The notes under the pieces were generated by a model. The model saw only the letters and a list, made by a program, of their open reading frames with translations. It had not been told where the DNA came from and ran no database searches. From Gemmatimonadota bacterium (GTDB lineage Bacteria > GCA-2686955): a DNA stretch of 9,577 nt. The position numbers were made by a program, and so were the translations under genes. The DNA is taken from NCBI GenBank assembly GCA_026991065.1, contig JALXCG010000892.1:1-9577 (forward strand). Reading direction: 5' to 3'. Below, piece by piece: positions 6,240 through 9,577 of the stretch (position 1 is the stretch's first letter; each line of letters starts with the position of its first letter).

Positions 6240-9200
6240 TCACTCGGCACACTCCACCACCTGGGCAGCGATCTCCACCCGGTTCCGGCCACTGCGTTTG
6301 GCCACGTAGAGCGCCTCATCCGCGCTCGGCAAAAGCACTTCCACCTGGCGCCGATCTTTCGCTTCCACCCCAACCACACCAAAGCTGCAGGTCACCGGAC
6401 GCCCCTCAATGAGTGGCGCCGCTTCGATGCCCGCGCGCAGACGCTCGGCAACCGCCGCCGCGGCCACCGCCGTCATGCCGGGCAGCGAAACCGCGAACTC
6501 TTCACCGCCCAGCCGGCCCACCATCCCGGGCCCCTGGGTCAGCTCCTTCAGGATCGCGGCAACCCCCGCCAATACGTGATCACCTTGCGCGTGTCCCAGT
6601 TCATCGTTGACCCGCTTGAAGTGGTCGATGTCGACCATCAGCAGCGAAAACGGCAGCCCCATGCCGATCGTGCGCTCATAGTCTTCCGCCAGGCGCTGGA
6701 GGAAGTAGTGCCGGATCGCCACCCGCGTCAGCCCATCCACGGTCGCCCGCTCAAAGAGGCGGGCGTTGCGAATCGCCAACGCCGCCTGGTTGGCCAGCGA
6801 CTGCAACACAAAAAGCTCATCCCGCCCGAGATCATAAACCGGCCGCTCGTCATCCACGTAAATCACGCCGATCACCCCATCCATGCTCGCCACCGGCAGA
6901 CCGATCATAAAGCGCAGATCGAGTTTTCGAATCGATGAGCGGCGCCGGAAATCCTGAGCCTCCTCCGCATTGGTCACGATCACCACTTGCCCGCGCCGAA
7001 ACACATCTTCAACAAACGTCTTGCTGTAGCTGATACTGGCCGGGTCGTCCACCTGCGGGCCGGCGTAAGCCACCAACTCGCTCTCTTTGCTCTTTTCATT
7101 CTTTAGAAAGAGCAGCGCCCGTTTGCCGCCGGTCAGCTCGATCGTCTTCTGCGCAATCAGGTCGAGCAGTGGCGAAAGCTCGTGAATCGCATTGATCTGC
7201 AGCGTGATATCCAGCAGATGGCGCAGCAGGTGATCGCCGGTCATGCTCCGCGCCTGCTCCGCGGCCACCGGCGCGTCGTTGTCGATCTCCAGCAGAAGCC
7301 GGCTCGCCACACTGTGGTCCGCCAGCGCCCCCAACTTCTCGAAACCGGCGATGGCGTGCTCCAGAACCGCCCGCGCCGCGCCATAGCGTCGCATCCGCTG
7401 GAGTATCTGCGAGCGCTGCACATCCACTCGGTGCGCAGCATGAATCAGATTCGACTTCGCCATCAGCCGCCGCGCCCGCCCGTAGCGTGCCAATGCCCGG
7501 TCCCGCAACCCCCGCCGCAAAGCCACCGCCGCGCCCAGCGCCAGTCCGTTGGCCACCTCCGCGCGACTCCCGGCCCGTCCGGCGGCGCGCAGCGCGATCG
7601 CCGCCAACGCCCCCGCTACCATCGCATCGCCGTACTCCAACTCCCACGCCGCGATCCGCCGCAGCGCTTCGATCCCCTCACCGGTTGCGACCATGCCGCG
7701 CGCATCTCCCTGCGGCGAGTTCTCCACCCAAAGTGCGGCTGCCCGCCCAAAGCGCTCCCGCGCCTCCGTCGCATCGCCGTCCAGCAGAGCCAGCTCCCCC
7801 ATATTCCCTTCGACCGCGGCGATCCCGCTCCACTCATCCAGCGCCTGCGCCAACTCCAGCGCCTCCTCCAGAAGTCCGCGCGCCCGCCGAAAATCCCCCT
7901 GATCGCGCAGCAACTGCCCAAGATTGTTCAGCGCCCGCATCCGTGCCGGAAGATCCCCCACACTCGAGGCAACCGCCAGCACATCGCGGTAGGTCTCCGC
8001 CGCCTGGTTCCATTCCCCCCCCGCGGCCTGGGCCACCGCTTGATTCGACAGCGCCACCAGATAGGCATTCAGGTCGTGCGTTCGGCGGCTGCGCTCCGCC
8101 GCATTGCGGAAGCACCCCACCGCTTGCGCATACTCCCCGCGCTGCCAATGCACCGCGCCGATCGCCACCTCACAGGCAGTCGCCCGGCGCTCATCGCCCA
8201 ACTCCAGGAAAGTCTTCAGCGCATCGGCGTAGGCCTGCGTCGCCGCCGCCAGATTGCCGCGGTTCAGGTCCACCCGCGCGCGGGTGTGCTTGAGCGCCGC
8301 CCGCTCGCGCCGCCCGTCAACTGTCTCGGGGATCACCGCCTCCGCCGCCGCCAGGCTCTCCAGGCACGCTTCGATCTCGCGCCGCGCCAGTTGCGCCAAA
8401 CCGCGCCGGTGGAGCAACCGCACCCGCAGAGTCGCCGCCTCGCTCCCCGGCACCAACTCCGCCGCCCGCAAACCGACCGCCACCACACGCTCCGCATCCG
8501 CCGATCGATTCATCACCACCAAAGAGCGCGCCAGGGCTCCCGCCGCCCGCGCCCGGCGCCACGGATCCGCGGCATCCAGGAGCGGTCGCACCGTCTCCTC
8601 AACTTCCGCCGCGCGACCCGCACGATCCAACGCCTCTCCCCGCGCCAGAACCATCTCTTCCAGCAGATCCCGCGGCGCCTGCGCCTGGAAGCGCTCGATG
8701 AACGTCGCCAGCGCCTCCGCCTCCTCCAGCGGCGACTGCAAGCGCTGCCAGCGCCGCCCGGCTTCCGCCAACGCCTCCGCCGCCGCCGCAAACTCTCCCA
8801 CTGCTCCCAGATGCAACGCTGCCCGCGCCAGCGCCTGCGCGCCCGCGCCCTGCTGCTGCCGCGCCGCCACCCCCTCCAGCACCGTTACCGCCCGCCGATG
8901 CAGTCGCTCCCGGTCCGCCGCCGACAAGCTCTCCACAATGCTCGTCGCCAGCGCCGCGGTGCTGAAGCTCACCTCGGCATCGCCCCACGAGAGCCCACCC
9001 CCGGGGCTCGAGCGATCCACCAAACCACACCGCTCCAACCGCTCAACCGCCGGAATCAGCCCCGCCCGCGAACACTCCGCCAGATCCGCCAGGTCGGAGA
9101 GCCGACAGCGGCCGAAGATCGCCAACGCCTCGGCCGCGCGCCGCTCCACCGGTGCCAGGTCGGTGGGCAGGGTCACCGCCGTCTCTTCCGTATCCGGCAC

Positions 9201-9577
9201 ATGGAAACGCAGGTCGGGCAGCTCCGCGCTCCAGCACTGGTCGTAGACCAACTGCCCGGAGCGGATCAGCGCCTTCACCCCGCGCAGCACCCGGGCCGGA
9301 ACACCGCCCGAAGCCCGGTATACCTCGCTCACGAACTCCGCGCGCAACCGCTTGCTGCCGAGGTGACTGGCCAGCAACTCCGCCACTTCCGCCTCGCTCA
9401 AAGCTCCCAGGCGCCCGGCGTAGAACCCCTCCGGCACGCGCGGCGGCCGCAAGCGCCGCGGCCCTCCCGCGATCACCGCCAGGCGCCCCCGCGGCACCGC
9501 CTCCGAAAGCGCGCTCAGCACCTGCTCGAGAACCGGATTCGCCTCCTCGGTGGCATCGATCAGGAGCAGCGTGCGCC
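6240..9577 (-). CDS. STAND/AAA ATPase-TPR-GAF-GGDEF signalling protein, N-terminus outside window
   Basis: The frame is open to the right edge, so the start is missing; 1111 residues are visible (9575-6240, stop TGA). The visible part opens with TLLLIDATEE, a Walker B-like strand of an AAA/STAND ATPase, so the P-loop should lie just outside. A winged-helix-like segment follows (about 140-190), then a long TPR array (about 250-765, e.g. ALNNLGQLLRDQGDFRRARG). The GAF domain covers about 785-938 (LDLRFMIGLPV, then DGVIGVIYVDD). The GGDEF domain (about 939-1105) has VDGLTRVAIRHYF, metal-binding Asp982 in LLMVDIDHF, VNDELGHAQGD and an intact GGEEF (1023-1027), so it should make c-di-GMP. The inhibitory RxxD site reads QGPG, so product inhibition is probably absent. 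No signal peptide can be judged. Related proteins often start with a Ser/Thr kinase domain, which cannot be checked here. Confidence 0.92.
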   Translation of the reverse strand, partial: RTLLLIDATEEANPVLEQVLSALSEAVPRGRLAVIAGGPRRLRPPRVPEGFYAGRLGALSEAEVAELLASHLGSKRLRAEFVSEVYRASGGVPARVLRGVKALIRSGQLVYDQCWSAELPDLRFHVPDTEETAVTLPTDLAPVERRAAEALAIFGRCRLSDLADLAECSRAGLIPAVERLERCGLVDRSSPGGGLSWGDAEVSFSTAALATSIVESLSAADRERLHRRAVTVLEGVAARQQQGAGAQALARAALHLGAVGEFAAAAEALAEAGRRWQRLQSPLEEAEALATFIERFQAQAPRDLLEEMVLARGEALDRAGRAAEVEETVRPLLDAADPWRRARAAGALARSLVVMNRSADAERVVAVGLRAAELVPGSEAATLRVRLLHRRGLAQLARREIEACLESLAAAEAVIPETVDGRRERAALKHTRARVDLNRGNLAAATQAYADALKTFLELGDERRATACEVAIGAVHWQRGEYAQAVGCFRNAAERSRRTHDLNAYLVALSNQAVAQAAGGEWNQAAETYRDVLAVASSVGDLPARMRALNNLGQLLRDQGDFRRARGLLEEALELAQALDEWSGIAAVEGNMGELALLDGDATEARERFGRAAALWVENSPQGDARGMVATGEGIEALRRIAAWELEYGDAMVAGALAAIALRAAGRAGSRAEVANGLALGAAVALRRGLRDRALARYGRARRLMAKSNLIHAAHRVDVQRSQILQRMRRYGAARAVLEHAIAGFEKLGALADHSVASRLLLEIDNDAPVAAEQARSMTGDHLLRHLLDITLQINAIHELSPLLDLIAQKTIELTGGKRALLFLKNEKSKESELVAYAGPQVDDPASISYSKTFVEDVFRRGQVVIVTNAEEAQDFRRRSSIRKLDLRFMIGLPVASMDGVIGVIYVDDERPVYDLGRDELFVLQSLANQAALAIRNARLFERATVDGLTRVAIRHYFLQRLAEDYERTIGMGLPFSLLMVDIDHFKRVNDELGHAQGDHVLAGVAAILKELTQGPGMVGRLGGEEFAVSLPGMTAVAAAAVAERLRAGIEAAPLIEGRPVTCSFGVVGVEAKDRRQVEVLLPSADEALYVAKRSGRNRVEIAAQVVECAE

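Noticed and set aside
8254-9246. 330-codon plus-strand open frame opposite the ATPase-TPR gene
   Set aside because: Ser/Arg/Ala-rich composition is typical of antisense frames in GC-rich DNA. The minus strand encodes recognisable ATPase and TPR sequence throughout.
9519-9521. GTG as start of the large ATPase-GGDEF protein
   Set aside because: The frame continues upstream to the window edge and encodes a Walker B-like strand, so this GTG is internal.

Overview
The window is very GC-rich and almost fully coding. It looks like chromosomal DNA from a Gram-negative bacterium, most likely a deltaproteobacterium in the broad sense (Myxococcota, Desulfobacterota or a related uncultured phylum). This rests on the base composition, a secreted subtilase with a decapeptide-repeat tail, a giant ATPase-TPR-GAF-GGDEF signalling protein and an AtuA-family protein. 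The lineage is inference. I see no tRNA, rRNA, CRISPR array, insertion sequence or phage gene.

Left part (1-1756, minus strand): a two-gene operon. The first gene is a TetR-type regulator with two TusA-like DUF2249 domains fused to its C-terminus. Its stop overlaps the start of the second gene in an ATGA junction. The second gene is a polytopic membrane protein resembling the NnrS/heme-copper-oxidase subunit I-like families and runs off the left edge. It is complete at its N-terminus but has no stop in the window.

Middle (1757-3815, plus strand): a 211-bp divergent promoter region with a sigma70-like promoter for each direction and small inverted repeats. Next comes a 589-residue AtuA-family protein (acyclic terpene utilization family), closed by a strong hairpin terminator. 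AtuR, the repressor of the Pseudomonas atu genes, is also of TetR type. The TetR fusion could therefore control the AtuA-family gene, its own operon, or both.

Right part (3837-9577, minus strand): an exported subtilisin-like (S8) protease with an intact Asp/His/Ser triad ends in about ten copies of a GGIIGMLDAS-like decapeptide. Upstream of it is a 222-bp gap with a good sigma54-type -24/-12 match and a 17-bp dyad about 100 bp further upstream. Beyond the gap lies a very large signalling gene that enters from the right edge. Its visible 1111 residues hold the end of a STAND/AAA-type ATPase, a winged helix, a long TPR array, a GAF domain and a catalytically intact GGDEF domain (c-di-GMP synthesis) without the RxxD inhibitory site.

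The most unusual items are the TetR-DUF2249-DUF2249 fusion coupled to a cytochrome-like membrane protein (a candidate nitric-oxide or redox-responsive module), the repeat-tailed protease, and its possible sigma54 control.
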